A stretch of 64,000 bases of DNA from Lactiplantibacillus nangangensis. Lineage in GTDB: Bacteria > Bacillota > Bacilli > Lactobacillales > Lactobacillaceae. Under the pieces are notes generated by a model. The model had not been told where the DNA came from. It ran no database searches and worked only from the letters and a program-made list of their open reading frames with translations. The translations under genes and the position numbers were made by a program. The stretch lies in the NCBI RefSeq assembly GCF_005405065.1, contig NZ_BJDI01000006.1:1-64000 (forward strand). Direction: 5' to 3'. Numbering within the stretch: the stretch's first letter is position 1; every line of letters starts with the position of its first letter. Shown here in pieces: positions 27,175-36,964 of this stretch.

Positions 27175-28442
27175 CTGAACAAAATTTATTAGCGCGAGTT
27201 CAGGCGTATTCCTGTTCGCAACATGAACCCAGTTGGTTATTAAAGTTGCGTGAACAAGCCGTCGCCGTTTATCAGAAACTGCCACTGCCTAAATTTGAAA
27301 AAATTAATTATCGTGATTGGCCATTATTTGATTTTGAGATGCCAACTGAACAATCGAGTGCAGAACCAGTGGAAAATCTGGGTGCTGGGCAGCAATTTTA
27401 CTCAGTGGGCACAACGACCATTCAGCTTAGTTTATCAACGGAAGCGATTCAAGGCGGGGTCATCTTATCTGATTTAAAGCATGCGATTCGAGCGCATGGT
27501 GATTTAGTGCAACGCTATTTAATGCAAAAAGCGTTGCAACTGGGGACGGATAAACTAACTGCCTTGAACACGGCCCTCATGACTAACGGGTTTTTCTTGT
27601 ATGTGCCAGCTAATGTGCAATTGACGGCCCCAATTGAAATCACCCAATTCGTCGATAGTCGGCAACGGCAGAACTTTTTCAATCATAGTTTAGTGATTGC
27701 GGGCGAAAACAGTCGGGTTCAAGTGGTTCAACGGTTGAAAACGTTAGGTGAACACGCCAACGCGGCCCATGTTTTGGTGGAAGTCGTTGCGGCAGATGCA
27801 GCTCAAGTTGAATTTGCGGGCATTGATCAACTTAGTGCGAATACGACGGCTTATTTGAATCGGCGTGGGGTGCTGGCGCCGGATGCCCAGTTGAATTGGG
27901 AGCTGGCTGAAATGAATGCGGGTCGCGTGGTCGCTGACTTTGATACTGAACTAAAAGGCCGGGGCTCGGCGGCGCAAATCAAAACGATTGCGATTGCGAA
28001 TCGCCAACAAACCCAGGGAATCGACACCCGGGTGACAAACTATGGGAAACAAACAACGGCTAATATCGTGCAGCGTGGCATTGTTTTAGATGAAGCTTCG
28101 TTGATCTTTAATGGGATTGGTCACATCGTCAAAGGCGCTCACGGCGCGAAGGCTGATCAAGAGAATCGGTTGTTGATGTTGTCTTCCAAAGCGCGAGGAG
28201 ATGCTGATCCAATCCTGTTAATTGATGAAAACGATGTGGAAGCCGGTCATGCTGCCAGTGTTGGGCGGGTCGATGAAAAGCAGCTCTATTACTTGCTCAG
28301 TCGCGGGATTCCACGGCCTGTCGCTGAACGTTTGGTCATTCGTGGGTTCTTAGCAGGGGTCATTACTGAACTGAGATCGCAACAATTGCGAACTGAACTG
28401 AACGGGTTAATTGAAAGGCGGCTAACTGATGGCAATCACTGA
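27171..28442 (+). CDS. sufD: Fe-S scaffold subunit SufD
   Basis: 423 aa, beta-helical SufBD core. The C-terminal block DEKQLYYLLSRGIPRPVAER with RGFL is the conserved SufB/SufD signature. The N-terminus is shorter and more divergent than SufB. It partners SufB and SufC. The start overlaps sufC by 4 bases and the end overlaps sufS by 14, indicating translational coupling. Confidence 0.93.
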   Translation: MTEQNLLARVQAYSCSQHEPSWLLKLREQAVAVYQKLPLPKFEKINYRDWPLFDFEMPTEQSSAEPVENLGAGQQFYSVGTTTIQLSLSTEAIQGGVILSDLKHAIRAHGDLVQRYLMQKALQLGTDKLTALNTALMTNGFFLYVPANVQLTAPIEITQFVDSRQRQNFFNHSLVIAGENSRVQVVQRLKTLGEHANAAHVLVEVVAADAAQVEFAGIDQLSANTTAYLNRRGVLAPDAQLNWELAEMNAGRVVADFDTELKGRGSAAQIKTIAIANRQQTQGIDTRVTNYGKQTTANIVQRGIVLDEASLIFNGIGHIVKGAHGAKADQENRLLMLSSKARGDADPILLIDENDVEAGHAASVGRVDEKQLYYLLSRGIPRPVAERLVIRGFLAGVITELRSQQLRTELNGLIERRLTDGNH

Positions 28443-29652
28443 GTTTCGGGCTGATTTTCCTATTTTAAAAACTAAAATTAATGATGAACCACTGATTTAT
28501 TTGGATAATGCTGCGACAACTCAAAAGCCACAAGCCGTTATCGATGCCATTAGCGCCTACTATACGGCGGATAATGCAAATGTTCATCGTGGAGTCTATA
28601 CGTTGGCGGCGCGAGCGACGGCGCAATATGAAGCGGTGCGGGACCAAGTGGCCGCTTTTATCCATGCGCCACAACGGGAAAGTATTGTGTTTACACGGTC
28701 GACGACGGATAGTTTGAACTTGGTGGCTCAAACGTATGGTGAACAAGTTGTACAAGCCGGCGACGAAATCGTGGTGACGGCCATGGAACATCACAGTAAT
28801 TTGGTCCCGTGGCAACAGTTAGCGTTACGGAAGCAGGCCAAATTAAGCGTGATTCAATTACAGCCGGATGGTCAGCTAGATTTAGCTTCAGCCCGGCAAC
28901 TCATTAGTGACAAAACCGTCTTAGTGGCCGTGGCGCACAGTTCCAATGTTTTAGGCGTCACGAATCCAATCAAGGTGTTAGCGCAAGTGGCGCATCAACA
29001 TGGGGCCATTATCGTGGTCGATGGGGCGCAGACGGTGGCCCATCAACCCGTTGATGTGCAGGCCCTTGACGCTGATTTTTATGCTTTTTCAGGCCATAAG
29101 ATTTATGGGCCAACGGGTGTTGGCGTTTTATACGGTAAGCTCAGTCTGTTACAGACCCTCACACCGGCTCAATTTGGCGGTGAAATGATCAGCGATGTGA
29201 CTTGGGAGCGGACAGAATTTGCCCCAATCCCGCAACGGTTTGAAGCCGGAACGCCGAATATCAGTGGGGTGATTGGTTTAGGGGCCGCTTTGACCTATTT
29301 ACAACAGATCGGTTTTGCGGCGATTCAAGCGCAAGAACAAGCTTTGACTGAAGCTTTACTGAACGGCTTATTGGCGCAATCAGCGGTGACGGTTTATGGC
29401 CCGCAATCAGTGGCACAACACGGGCCGGTGGTTGCGTTTAACGTGGCGGGAATTCATCCCCACGATTTGGCAACTGGTCTAGATTTGGGCGGCGTTGAAG
29501 TTCGAGCGGGTCATCATTGTGCGCAACCACTGATGCAATTATTACAAGTCCCCGCGACGGTGCGAGCGAGTGTGGCCTTTTACAATACAACCACTGAGAT
29601 CGACCATTTTTTGACGACCTTGCAGGCAGTAAAGGAGTTCTTTCAGCGATGA
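28429..29652 (+). CDS. sufS: Cysteine desulfurase SufS
   Basis: 407 aa class II (group II) desulfurase. DNAATTQKP at the N-terminus, PLP lysine K224 in SGHKIYGPTG, and catalytic C364 in RAGHHCAQPL with the short loop typical of SufS. It takes sulfur from cysteine and hands it to SufU. It overlaps sufD by 14 bases and sufU by 4. Confidence 0.95.
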   Translation: MAITEFRADFPILKTKINDEPLIYLDNAATTQKPQAVIDAISAYYTADNANVHRGVYTLAARATAQYEAVRDQVAAFIHAPQRESIVFTRSTTDSLNLVAQTYGEQVVQAGDEIVVTAMEHHSNLVPWQQLALRKQAKLSVIQLQPDGQLDLASARQLISDKTVLVAVAHSSNVLGVTNPIKVLAQVAHQHGAIIVVDGAQTVAHQPVDVQALDADFYAFSGHKIYGPTGVGVLYGKLSLLQTLTPAQFGGEMISDVTWERTEFAPIPQRFEAGTPNISGVIGLGAALTYLQQIGFAAIQAQEQALTEALLNGLLAQSAVTVYGPQSVAQHGPVVAFNVAGIHPHDLATGLDLGGVEVRAGHHCAQPLMQLLQVPATVRASVAFYNTTTEIDHFLTTLQAVKEFFQR

Positions 29653-30095
29653 GCTTGTTAAAACTGAACGCATTATATCAAACGGTGATTTTGGAACATG
29701 CGCAAGCGCCACATCATCAGGGTGAGTTACTCGGTGTGCAAAAAACAACGCTGAATAATCCGACCTGTGGCGATGTCATTACAGTTCAGCTCGTTGTCGA
29801 CGCTGACAAAATCAACCAGTTACAATTTATGGGAACTGGGTGTACGATCTCGCAAGCGTCGGCCAGCGTAATGACGGATGTTTTGCTGGGTCATTCAGTA
29901 CCTGAGGCTCAGGCGTTAATTGCGGAGTTTTCAAAGTTGGTCATGGGTGAGCCGATTTCAGCAGCATCCCAAAAGGAACTCGGTGACGCTGCGGTGCTAG
30001 GGAGTGTGGCAGAATTTCCAACTCGTATTCGCTGTGCCATGCTGGCCTGGCATGCGGCTGCGCAAGGATTAGAGGAGGCAAGCAAACATGAGTGA
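29649..30095 (+). CDS. sufU: Zinc-dependent sulfur-transfer protein SufU
   Basis: 148 aa IscU-fold protein. Conserved cysteines C40 (NPTCGD), C65 (GTGCTIS) and C129 (IRCAM), plus D42, match the zinc site of Gram-positive SufU. The insertion between the second and third cysteines distinguishes SufU from IscU. It accepts persulfide from SufS. The end overlaps sufB by 8 bases. Confidence 0.94.
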   Translation: MSLLKLNALYQTVILEHAQAPHHQGELLGVQKTTLNNPTCGDVITVQLVVDADKINQLQFMGTGCTISQASASVMTDVLLGHSVPEAQALIAEFSKLVMGEPISAASQKELGDAAVLGSVAEFPTRIRCAMLAWHAAAQGLEEASKHE

Positions 30096-31497
30096 AAAAC
30101 TGAACGACGTTGTGCATGGGACTGAAAATTACGAGTATGGATTTCATGATGACGTGACACCGGTCTATTCAACGGGTGAAGGGCTGAGTGAAGCCGTAGT
30201 CCGGCAAATCTCAGCCGAAAAACACGAGCCACAGTGGATGTTAGACTACCGCCTCAACGCGTACGCGATTTATTTAAACTCGACAGCGCCCAAGTTTGGC
30301 CCCGACTTATCAGGACTGGATATGGCCCATATGAAATATTTCCAAAAAGCAACTGACAAACAATACCGTGATTGGGCGGATGTGCCGGATAAAATTAAAC
30401 AAACTTTTGACCGCTTAGGTGTACCGGAAGCTGAGCGGCAGTATTTAGCGGGTTCGAGTGCACAATATGAATCGGAAGTTGTCTATCACCGGATGCAACA
30501 GACTTTCGAACAGAGTGGTATTATTTTTACCGATACTGATACAGCGTTACAAAGCTATCCGAAGCTGTTCAAAAAGTGGTTTGGGCAACTCGTGAAGCCA
30601 ACTGACAATCGCTATGCGGCTTTGAACGCCGCCGTCTGGTCAGGTGGGTCATTCATTTATGTGCCCAAGGGTGTCAAAGTGACGACCCCGATTCAGGCGT
30701 ATTTCCGACTGAATGCGGAGAAAACCGGTCAATTTGAACGGACGCTGATCATTGTTGATGAGGGCGCCAGCGTAAATTATGTCGAAGGCTGTACGGCGCC
30801 AAGCTATGATTCAGATAGCTTGCATGCAGCGGTCGTTGAAGTGAATGTACTGGCGAACGCCACTTGTCGCTACACCACGATTCAAAATTGGTCGAACAAC
30901 GTGTATAGTTTGGAAACTAAACGGGCGCAAGCCTTTGAACATGCCACGATGGAATGGATCGATGGTAATCTTGGGTCGAAGATTACAATGAAATATCCGT
31001 CCGTTTATTTGAACGGTGAAGGGGCCCACGGAACGATGCTCTCGATTGCCGTCGCTGGGCATAACGTTGACCAAGATACGGGGGCACGGATGATTCACAA
31101 TGCGAAGAATACGACGTCTTCGATTGTTTCCAAGTCGATTGCTAAGGATGGCGGCGCGGTAGACTATCGTGGGACGGTCCGATTTGGCCGGCATTCAGAT
31201 GGGTCGTTTGCGCATGTGGAATGCGATACGATTATCATGGATGACCAATCTTCAAGTGATACGATTCCGTATAATGAAATTCTAAATGGCAATGTTTCGA
31301 TGGAACATGAAGCGAAAGTTTCGAAAGTTTCGGAAGCCCAATTGTACTATTTGATGAGTCGTGGGATTTCTGAACAAAAAGCCACGGAAATGATCATCAT
31401 GGGCTTTGTGGAACCATTTACGAAACAGCTTCCGATGGAATATGCCGTGGAACTCAACCGCTTGATCAGTTTTGAAATGGAAGGATCGATTGGCTAA
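30088..31497 (+). CDS. sufB: Fe-S scaffold subunit SufB
   Basis: 469 aa, usual length. NYEYGFHDD near the N-terminus, [19 protein letters not shown] mid-protein (the conserved Cys-containing strand), and C-terminal [20 protein letters not shown]. It forms the cluster-building complex with SufC and SufD. Its last base overlaps the start of the next gene. Confidence 0.95.
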   Translation: MSEKLNDVVHGTENYEYGFHDDVTPVYSTGEGLSEAVVRQISAEKHEPQWMLDYRLNAYAIYLNSTAPKFGPDLSGLDMAHMKYFQKATDKQYRDWADVPDKIKQTFDRLGVPEAERQYLAGSSAQYESEVVYHRMQQTFEQSGIIFTDTDTALQSYPKLFKKWFGQLVKPTDNRYAALNAAVWSGGSFIYVPKGVKVTTPIQAYFRLNAEKTGQFERTLIIVDEGASVNYVEGCTAPSYDSDSLHAAVVEVNVLANATCRYTTIQNWSNNVYSLETKRAQAFEHATMEWIDGNLGSKITMKYPSVYLNGEGAHGTMLSIAVAGHNVDQDTGARMIHNAKNTTSSIVSKSIAKDGGAVDYRGTVRFGRHSDGSFAHVECDTIIMDDQSSSDTIPYNEILNGNVSMEHEAKVSKVSEAQLYYLMSRGISEQKATEMIIMGFVEPFTKQLPMEYAVELNRLISFEMEGSIG

Positions 31498-31799
31498 TGG
31501 CAACTTTTAAAGCGACCGGGATGGCGGCGTTAACCCACGTGATTGACCCAGAATTGGGCGTTGACGTGGTTGGACTCGGCTTGATCTATGATGTGACGCT
31601 GGACGATAACGGTCATTGTGTGGTCACGATGACTTTAACGATGATGGGTTGTCCGTTAACGGACGTGTTGGCGAATGACATTACCGCCGCGATGCAGGAC
31701 TTGCCTGGTGTTCAGACAGTTGACATCAATTTGGTTTGGTCACCTGCTTGGTCAATTGCGCGGATGTCACGGGCCGCCCGCTTGACCTTGGGTGTTTAG
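31497..31799 (+). CDS. sufT: SufT-like MIP18/DUF59 Fe-S maturation protein
   Basis: 100 aa. TGMAALTHVIDPELGVDVVG and the MTLTMMGCPLTDVL motif with its conserved Cys are typical of the MIP18 (DUF59) family, which helps deliver or mature Fe-S clusters. It starts on the last base of sufB, so it is part of the suf operon. The symbol follows usage for short stand-alone members in Gram-positive suf loci. No terminator is obvious in the 70 bases downstream. Confidence 0.85.
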   Translation: MATFKATGMAALTHVIDPELGVDVVGLGLIYDVTLDDNGHCVVTMTLTMMGCPLTDVLANDITAAMQDLPGVQTVDINLVWSPAWSIARMSRAARLTLGV

Positions 31800-31873
31800 T
31801 GAACAAAATAATTGAAAAAGTCAGGTCATTGAAATAAACTTATTGGCATTAATTCTAATTTGAGGTGACCCGA

Positions 31874-32404
31874 GTGACACAATTTGAAACGGACCGTTTG
31901 ATCGTTCGACCAATGCGGCCAACCGACCATGACGCCTTACAAGCGATGCTGTTAGATCCACGCGTGGTGGCTTATTTACGTTACCGCGTGCTGCAAACGC
32001 CCGCCCAATTTACTGAAAGTTTTAAAACGCACTTTTTAGCGGATGCGCACACGGTCTTTGGGCTTGAACGCAAAAGTGATCACCAATTAATTGGTTTTTA
32101 TGAATTCCATTCTGAGGCAACGACGGGTGAGCTGACTTATGCGCTCAGTCCTGACGCTTGGGGCCATGGCTATGTCGCTGAAGCGGGGCGTCCTTTGATG
32201 GCCTATGGCTTTGAAACGTTGAATTATTCCCGGATTGAGGCCCATTACGCTAGCGTCAATCCACGCTCTGGCCGAGTGATGGCGAAGCTTGGCATGCATG
32301 ATCTTGGCGAGATGGACACCTTCATTTTAGATGATGGTGAACTGATTCACGTCATGCGGTATGCCTTATCGAAAAAAGACTGGTTAATTGCCAAAAGTGC
32401 TTGA
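31874..32404 (+). CDS. GNAT N-acetyltransferase (RimJ/RimL-like)
   Basis: 176 aa starting at GTG 31874, the candidate best spaced behind GAGGTGA. Motifs: ETDRLIVRPM at the N-terminus, then YALSPDAWGHGYVAEAGRPL for acetyl-CoA binding and VNPRSGRVMAKLGMHDLG, as in RimJ/RimL-type acetyltransferases that act on protein N-termini or small amines. Stands alone; a candidate sRNA promoter begins at its stop codon. Confidence 0.85.
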   Translation: MTQFETDRLIVRPMRPTDHDALQAMLLDPRVVAYLRYRVLQTPAQFTESFKTHFLADAHTVFGLERKSDHQLIGFYEFHSEATTGELTYALSPDAWGHGYVAEAGRPLMAYGFETLNYSRIEAHYASVNPRSGRVMAKLGMHDLGEMDTFILDDGELIHVMRYALSKKDWLIAKSA

Positions 32405-32536
32405 CTTGAAACGCGTTTCAGGTCGTATGCTGTAAACGTTGAGTAAGCCTCAGCGTTAAATGCTCAGCAGCATTTAACTAGAATCGTCCTAAATAGTTGC
32501 GTTCTCAGTCCTTCAGCCGGATTGGGAACGCTTTTT
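32401..32536 (+). ncRNA. Candidate sRNA with its own promoter, operator and terminator
   Basis: TTGACT (32401-32406) and TATGCT (32426-32431) are separated by 19 bp that hold the perfect palindrome TGAAACGCGTTTCA (32407-32420), a likely operator. The ~100-nt transcript from about 32438 would fold into three consecutive hairpins: AACG-TTGAG/CTCA-GCGTT, TTAAATGCT/AGCATTTAA around CAGC, and the terminator. No coding frame with a ribosome site is visible. It could also be a terminated leader of the exporter gene at 32674. Confidence 0.5.
32499..32536 (+). terminator. Terminator of candidate sRNA
   Basis: GCGTTCTCAGTCC pairs with GGATTGGGAACGC (two wobbles), then five T. Confidence 0.85.
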
Positions 32537-32673
32537 GTCTGGCCTGTTTTCAGAAAAATCGTAGTCGCTACTCAGAAAATAGTGTAGTCTAGTAGATAAC
32601 GGTTATTTTAGAATAAGTTGGTAATCGCTGATTTAAGTTTATTGTCGTACATAGGCATTTTGGAGGAAGTAAG

Positions 32674-34182
32674 TTGTCGAAGAAAGTAGTTATGATCGTG
32701 ACAGTGGCATTGCTGCTGTCAAATGCGATGAATGGGCTGGATAGTACAATTATTAGTACTGCCTTACCAGCGATTATTAGTGATTTACATGGGATTCAGC
32801 TGATGGGGTGGATCGTTGCCGTCTTCTTGTTGGGTGGTGCCGTCACGACCCCGTTGTGGAGTAAGCTGGGCGAACGGATTGGGAATAAACGGGCGTATCA
32901 AATTTCGACCACCATTTTTGTGTTAGGGGCGCTATTTGAAGGTCTCGCACCGAATATTTATTTTCTAATTATTGCCCGGACGATTATGGGGATTGGGAGT
33001 GGCGGGATGACCGCAATTCCGTATATTATTTATGCTGAAATTTACAAAGATCCCGTTAAACGTGGTAAGGTCTTTGGTTATGTCACGGCGAGCTTCAGTA
33101 CAGCTGCCATTATTGGTCCATTAGTGGGTGGCTTTATTGTGGATAACTTTGGCTGGCACTGGGTCTTCTATATCAATGTCCCAATTGGGCTAGCGTCGAT
33201 TGCCATTATTCAATGGTTGTATCAAGCGCCAAAGGTCAAAGTGGCGGCGTCGAAAGTGGATTATCTCGGCGCGGCGCTATTGACGACGGGGTTGGTCAGT
33301 TTGCTAGTTGGGATTGAAATGATTGGTAAACTACCACTGCTTGGGGTTGGCGCGATTATGGCCTTAGCATTAGTCTTATTAGCTGGTTTGGTTGCAGCGG
33401 AGGCGCAGGCGGTCGATCCAATCATACCTAGTCGCTTATTTAAAAATCGTTATCTAGTGGCGTCGTTTGTGATGTTCTTCCTGATTTATGGCTTCTTCGT
33501 CGGGTTCAACGTATACGTGCCGATGTGGGCGCAAGGCTTGCTCGGAACGACCGCTGTCATTGGTGGGGTCACACAGATCCCGGGTTCCATCACCAACTTT
33601 ATGGGGGCACAGTGGAGTTCGAATTTGGAACGTAAATGGTCAACACGGACCGTGGTCATGATTGGGTTCGCTGGCATGTTGATTGCGGCTGGTTTATTGG
33701 CCCTCGCTGGTCAGCAGACCAATTACTGGTTGCTATTAGTTGCCGGGGCCTTTCAAGGCTGCGGGATTGGGATTTGCTTTACGGTCTTGCAAGTCAGCGT
33801 TCAGCAACAGGCGGCGCATCGTGATGTCCCAATTGCGACGTCGTTTAGTTTGTTAGTGCGGATGCTGGGTCAGACGTTCATGTCGTCGATTTACAGTGTT
33901 GTCTTGAATCATTCCTTAACGCAAGGCGTGGCGCAATCAAACGGTAAAATTTCCATGAACATGATGAATCAGTTGAGTGATGCTAACAGTGCCAAAGGGC
34001 TACCAGCCAAGTTATTACCAGCGATGCGGGCCATTTTGCATAATGGGTTGCATCACATTATGGCGCTGGCCTTTGTGCTACTTGTGATTGGGGTGGCGGT
34101 GAACATTTTCGTGTTCCGGCCCGCGCAATCCAAACGGCCCCATTTTGTAGAAAAATCGAAGCTTGCGCACCATCCAAGTTAA
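32674..34182 (+). CDS. DHA2-family (14-helix) MFS drug exporter
   Basis: 502 aa from TTG 32674 with GGAGGAAG at ideal spacing. About 14 membrane segments. The N-terminal NAMNGLDSTIISTALPAI carries the conserved helix-1 Asp of DHA2 proteins. Motif A is GERIGNKRAY and the antiporter motif C GYVTASFSTAAIIGPLVGG. Homologues (EmrB/QacA/LmrB type) use the proton gradient to expel lipophilic toxins. The substrate is unknown. No local regulator gene; the palindrome-bearing sRNA unit lies upstream. Confidence 0.9.
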   Translation: MSKKVVMIVTVALLLSNAMNGLDSTIISTALPAIISDLHGIQLMGWIVAVFLLGGAVTTPLWSKLGERIGNKRAYQISTTIFVLGALFEGLAPNIYFLIIARTIMGIGSGGMTAIPYIIYAEIYKDPVKRGKVFGYVTASFSTAAIIGPLVGGFIVDNFGWHWVFYINVPIGLASIAIIQWLYQAPKVKVAASKVDYLGAALLTTGLVSLLVGIEMIGKLPLLGVGAIMALALVLLAGLVAAEAQAVDPIIPSRLFKNRYLVASFVMFFLIYGFFVGFNVYVPMWAQGLLGTTAVIGGVTQIPGSITNFMGAQWSSNLERKWSTRTVVMIGFAGMLIAAGLLALAGQQTNYWLLLVAGAFQGCGIGICFTVLQVSVQQQAAHRDVPIATSFSLLVRMLGQTFMSSIYSVVLNHSLTQGVAQSNGKISMNMMNQLSDANSAKGLPAKLLPAMRAILHNGLHHIMALAFVLLVIGVAVNIFVFRPAQSKRPHFVEKSKLAHHPS

Positions 34183-34189
34183 GCTAACG

Positions 34190-34221
34190 GTCACTTTAGT
34201 TGTTTCTAGAGTGGCTTTTTT
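34190..34221 (+). terminator. Terminator after DHA2 exporter
   Basis: GTCACTTT / AGAGTGGC stem with wobbles, then six T. Confidence 0.75.
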
Positions 34222-34256
34222 CTATACTGTGCCTAAATTGAAACGGGGATGAGTGC

Positions 34257-34805
34257 ATGACAAGTGTCAAAATTAGACCAGCTCAAGCGACGGAATTAAC
34301 GACGATTTGGCAATTAGGCTTTAGTGATCCGCAGGCCGCCTGGACCAAATGGAATGGGCCGTATTTTCATGATGTGTTACCAAGCCAATCAGATTTTGAA
34401 ACGGTGATTGGCCCCAGTGACTGGTTGATTCACCAGAAAAATTGGGTGATCACAGTTGACGGTCAGATTGTCGGCAGTGTCAATCAGCACTTTGTCGATG
34501 GCGCCTTGCAACGCTGGCTAGAGGTCGGCATTTTAATTTATGATGATCAACATTGGGGCCAGCATATTGGGCAGCAGGCACTCACACAGTGGCTAACGCA
34601 TTTATTTACGGTCGGCACGGCTTTGCCGCATATTGGTCTGACGACTTGGTCAGGAAATACGCGTATGACGCATCTAGCGACTGCGGTTGGCTTGAACTTA
34701 GAAGGCCAGATTCCACAAGTACGGTATTGGCAGGGGCAGTATTACGACTCAATGAAGTACGGTATCTTACGGACAGACTGGTTGCGCCGCCACCCTAAAA
34801 TCTAA
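34257..34805 (+). CDS. GNAT N-acetyltransferase
   Basis: 182 aa. A central YDDQHWGQHIGQQALTQWL segment is the acetyl-CoA pyrophosphate loop of the GNAT fold, followed by IGLTTWSGNTRMTHLATAVGL. Several such proteins annotated in lactobacilli act on amines or antibiotics, but the substrate is unknown here. ATG follows GGGGATGAG. Single gene. Confidence 0.8.
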   Translation: MTSVKIRPAQATELTTIWQLGFSDPQAAWTKWNGPYFHDVLPSQSDFETVIGPSDWLIHQKNWVITVDGQIVGSVNQHFVDGALQRWLEVGILIYDDQHWGQHIGQQALTQWLTHLFTVGTALPHIGLTTWSGNTRMTHLATAVGLNLEGQIPQVRYWQGQYYDSMKYGILRTDWLRRHPKI

Positions 34806-34882
34806 TTAAAAAACATTTGTTCCCCTCGTGGAAGTAGGTTATCATAGAGACTGTAATCTAAAAAAGATGGGGCGGAAATGAC

Positions 34883-35821
34883 ATGATGAAACGAATGCGA
34901 TTGGCGCGTTTGATGGGGCTCATTGGCTTGACAGTCTTACTCAGTGGTTGCAGCACACTGGACCAACTGACGTCGGATAGCAGTTCTGGCAGTCGCCAGA
35001 CGACTACGGCAAGTTCGGCTGCCAGCACGACTGGCAATGACAAAGCCACCTATGCAAGTTTGGCGAAGCAAACCTATCAATCTGGTGGCGCAGCGGCGAT
35101 CAAAGTCAATAGTGGTAAGAGTACCTTAAAGAGTAGTTTGTGGAAAAAGTCGAAGATCGACTATGGCAACTTGGATAGCTTGAATCGAACGACCACGGAT
35201 ACGGCTTATTTGAGCAAAGCTAATTTAGGCCGTTCAGCTGGCCGGGCAGCGCAAAACTGGAGTCCAACGGGGTGGCATAATCAACCAATTACCGTCAATG
35301 GCAAGCGGGTCTACCCACAAAATCGGGGCCATTTGATTGCGTATACGATTACGTTCAATTTAACGCAAGACGGTCAGTATCGTTCCGGCGAGGATGGCAG
35401 TCTGGATAACCCTAAGAACTTAGCCACGCAAACGGCTTATTCTAACCAGCGGACAATGCAGATCTATGAAGATCAGGTGCGGACTGCGCTGGAACAAGGT
35501 AAAAAGGTCATCTATCGGGTGACGACCGTTTTCCGAGGCAATGAATTGATGCCACGCGGTTACTGGTCACAGGCCGTTTCGACGGATGGCAGCGTCAATT
35601 TTAATGTGTATATTTGGAACGTTGAGCCAGGCGTCAGCTTTGACTATGCGACTGGCCGAGGTAAGGCCGACAGCAATATGCAGGTCGCTGGTGCAGACAA
35701 AGTGACGAGTACGGCTAATACGAAGGCGAGTCGTTATTCAAGCAGTACGACGACGTCCAAACAAGTGGAACGTGAATTGGTCAAGTATGGCTATAAAGCG
35801 GTTAAAAAAGCACTCAATTAA
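34883..35821 (+). CDS. Lipoprotein DNA/RNA non-specific endonuclease
   Basis: 312 aa. A lipoprotein signal with lipobox LLSGC (C23) is followed by a Ser/Thr-rich linker. The nuclease domain carries NRGHLIAYTITFN (for the DRGH active site His, ~residue 152) and NLATQTAYSNQRTM (conserved Asn ligand region), close to streptococcal EndA-type enzymes. The mature protein should sit on the outer face of the membrane and degrade DNA or RNA, for nutrient salvage or DNA processing during uptake. GGGGCGG precedes the start. Confidence 0.88.
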   Translation: MMKRMRLARLMGLIGLTVLLSGCSTLDQLTSDSSSGSRQTTTASSAASTTGNDKATYASLAKQTYQSGGAAAIKVNSGKSTLKSSLWKKSKIDYGNLDSLNRTTTDTAYLSKANLGRSAGRAAQNWSPTGWHNQPITVNGKRVYPQNRGHLIAYTITFNLTQDGQYRSGEDGSLDNPKNLATQTAYSNQRTMQIYEDQVRTALEQGKKVIYRVTTVFRGNELMPRGYWSQAVSTDGSVNFNVYIWNVEPGVSFDYATGRGKADSNMQVAGADKVTSTANTKASRYSSSTTTSKQVERELVKYGYKAVKKALN

Positions 35822-35825
35822 TCAG

Positions 35826-35864
35826 AAAATCCCAGCTAAGGAGTTGTCAGTTAGCTGGGATTTT
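35826..35864. terminator. Bidirectional terminator between nuclease and VOC genes
   Basis: AAAATCCCAGCTAA with a perfect complement and an 11-nt loop. Confidence 0.9.
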
Positions 35865-35871
35865 GTCGCTG

Positions 35872-36339
35872 TTATTCTGGCTGGTGATCGTACGCGATGG
35901 ACCAAGGTGAGGTGTGTAGGCTCCAATTAACACCGAATTTATCGGTGAATTGCCCCATTTTGCCACCCCAGAATTGTTCGGCAAATGGCATGGTAATCTT
36001 GACTTCACCGGAATCAACTAAGTGTTGATAAAAGTCGTCGGCGGCTTGGGCCGTCGCTTCATCTTCACTGTTAATATCGATCATCAATGTAATTTGATCA
36101 GTCGGTTTGGCCGTGTGACGAAAATCATCAGCGCATTCGATTTCAACACCTAACACGGTAAAGCCAGCGTGCATGGTCAAGTCATCTAAATTAGCGTCAG
36201 TAGGTAACCCAAATTGTTGGGCCTGTTCTGGTTTAGGACTTAAGCGATAAACGTCAGTCGCGCCAAAGACTCGTTGGTAGTAGTCGATCGCAGTTTTGGC
36301 GTTATCAAAGGCGAGGTATGGGTAAAATTTTGATTGCAT
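35872..36339 (-). CDS. VOC-superfamily protein (PhnB/3-demethylubiquinone-methyltransferase-like)
   Basis: 155 aa. FYPYLAFDNAKTAIDYYQRVFGA at the N-terminus and WGGKMGQFTDKFGVNWSL at the C-terminus are the standard glyoxalase/bleomycin-resistance fold signatures of the PhnB subgroup. Such stand-alone proteins are common; most have no proven function. ATG with GGAGATGAAG upstream. Monocistronic. Confidence 0.85.
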   Translation of the reverse strand: MQSKFYPYLAFDNAKTAIDYYQRVFGATDVYRLSPKPEQAQQFGLPTDANLDDLTMHAGFTVLGVEIECADDFRHTAKPTDQITLMIDINSEDEATAQAADDFYQHLVDSGEVKITMPFAEQFWGGKMGQFTDKFGVNWSLHTSPWSIAYDHQPE

Positions 36340-36482
36340 AGCTTCATCTCCATAAGATTTTTAAGTGCAATCAGATTGTCCCATTAACCGTTTCCATTAG
36401 CAATAGATTGGGCGATTAGTAATGAAAATTACGACAATCTTTGAAAATTGTCGTATTCTGCGACAACCGAGGACTTTTAGTG

Positions 36483-36737
36483 CTGGCAAAGATAGAAAAA
36501 CTCGCTATACTAATGCCATAGCGTTGCTTAACCGCCGTTAATTGCAATTTTTCTCTCATATAATTAGCAAGTAACGCTTAGTCAGTAAATTAGACTCTGA
36601 TCACTGGTCATTCCTTCCCAGAATCCTGTGATTTTTCCATATAACTAACGTGGCTCCCAACCATGTTATTACTATTCAATCAGTCTGATTGGAATTAAGA
36701 CCCTTGTAGCGTCTGACAATTTGTCAGGCGTTTTTTT
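36483..36737 (+). ncRNA. Candidate structured RNA of ~220 nt
   Basis: CTGGCA (36483-36488), 17 bp, TATACT (36506-36511), start near 36518. The transcript ends at the terminator CGTCTGACA/TGTCAGGCG plus seven T (36710-36737). In between are successive hairpins, for example GCGTT...AACGC, ATCAC...GTGAT, TAACGTGG/CCATGTTA and CAATCA-GTC-TGATTG. It has no credible coding frame and is well separated from the XRE gene at 36965. Size and layout would suit a 6S-like or regulatory RNA, but I cannot assign a family. Confidence 0.5.
36710..36737 (+). terminator. Terminator of candidate structured RNA
   Basis: A 9-bp stem with one wobble, then seven T. Confidence 0.85.
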
Positions 36738-36964
36738 GTTGCGTCAATCGCACGATTAAAAAAGTAGCGTAATTTCATGAAGTCGGACGCGTTTAGGTTC
36801 CAAGCCGATTCGCATAATTAATACACGAGTCACGGGTTGTAGTTGTGACACAGATAATTTTTTTAATTGCGTGTAAATGGCTATTTAGTCCAATTCAACC
36901 ATGAGTTGATTGAAAAAATGTCGGGGTAACGCCATACTGAGGCTAAAGAAGTGGGGGGATTTAA

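Noticed and set aside
32407-32420. TGAAACGCGTTTCA as a CcpA cre site
   Set aside because: The centre is GC rather than the required CG at the symmetry axis, so it does not fit the cre consensus; kept only as an unassigned operator.
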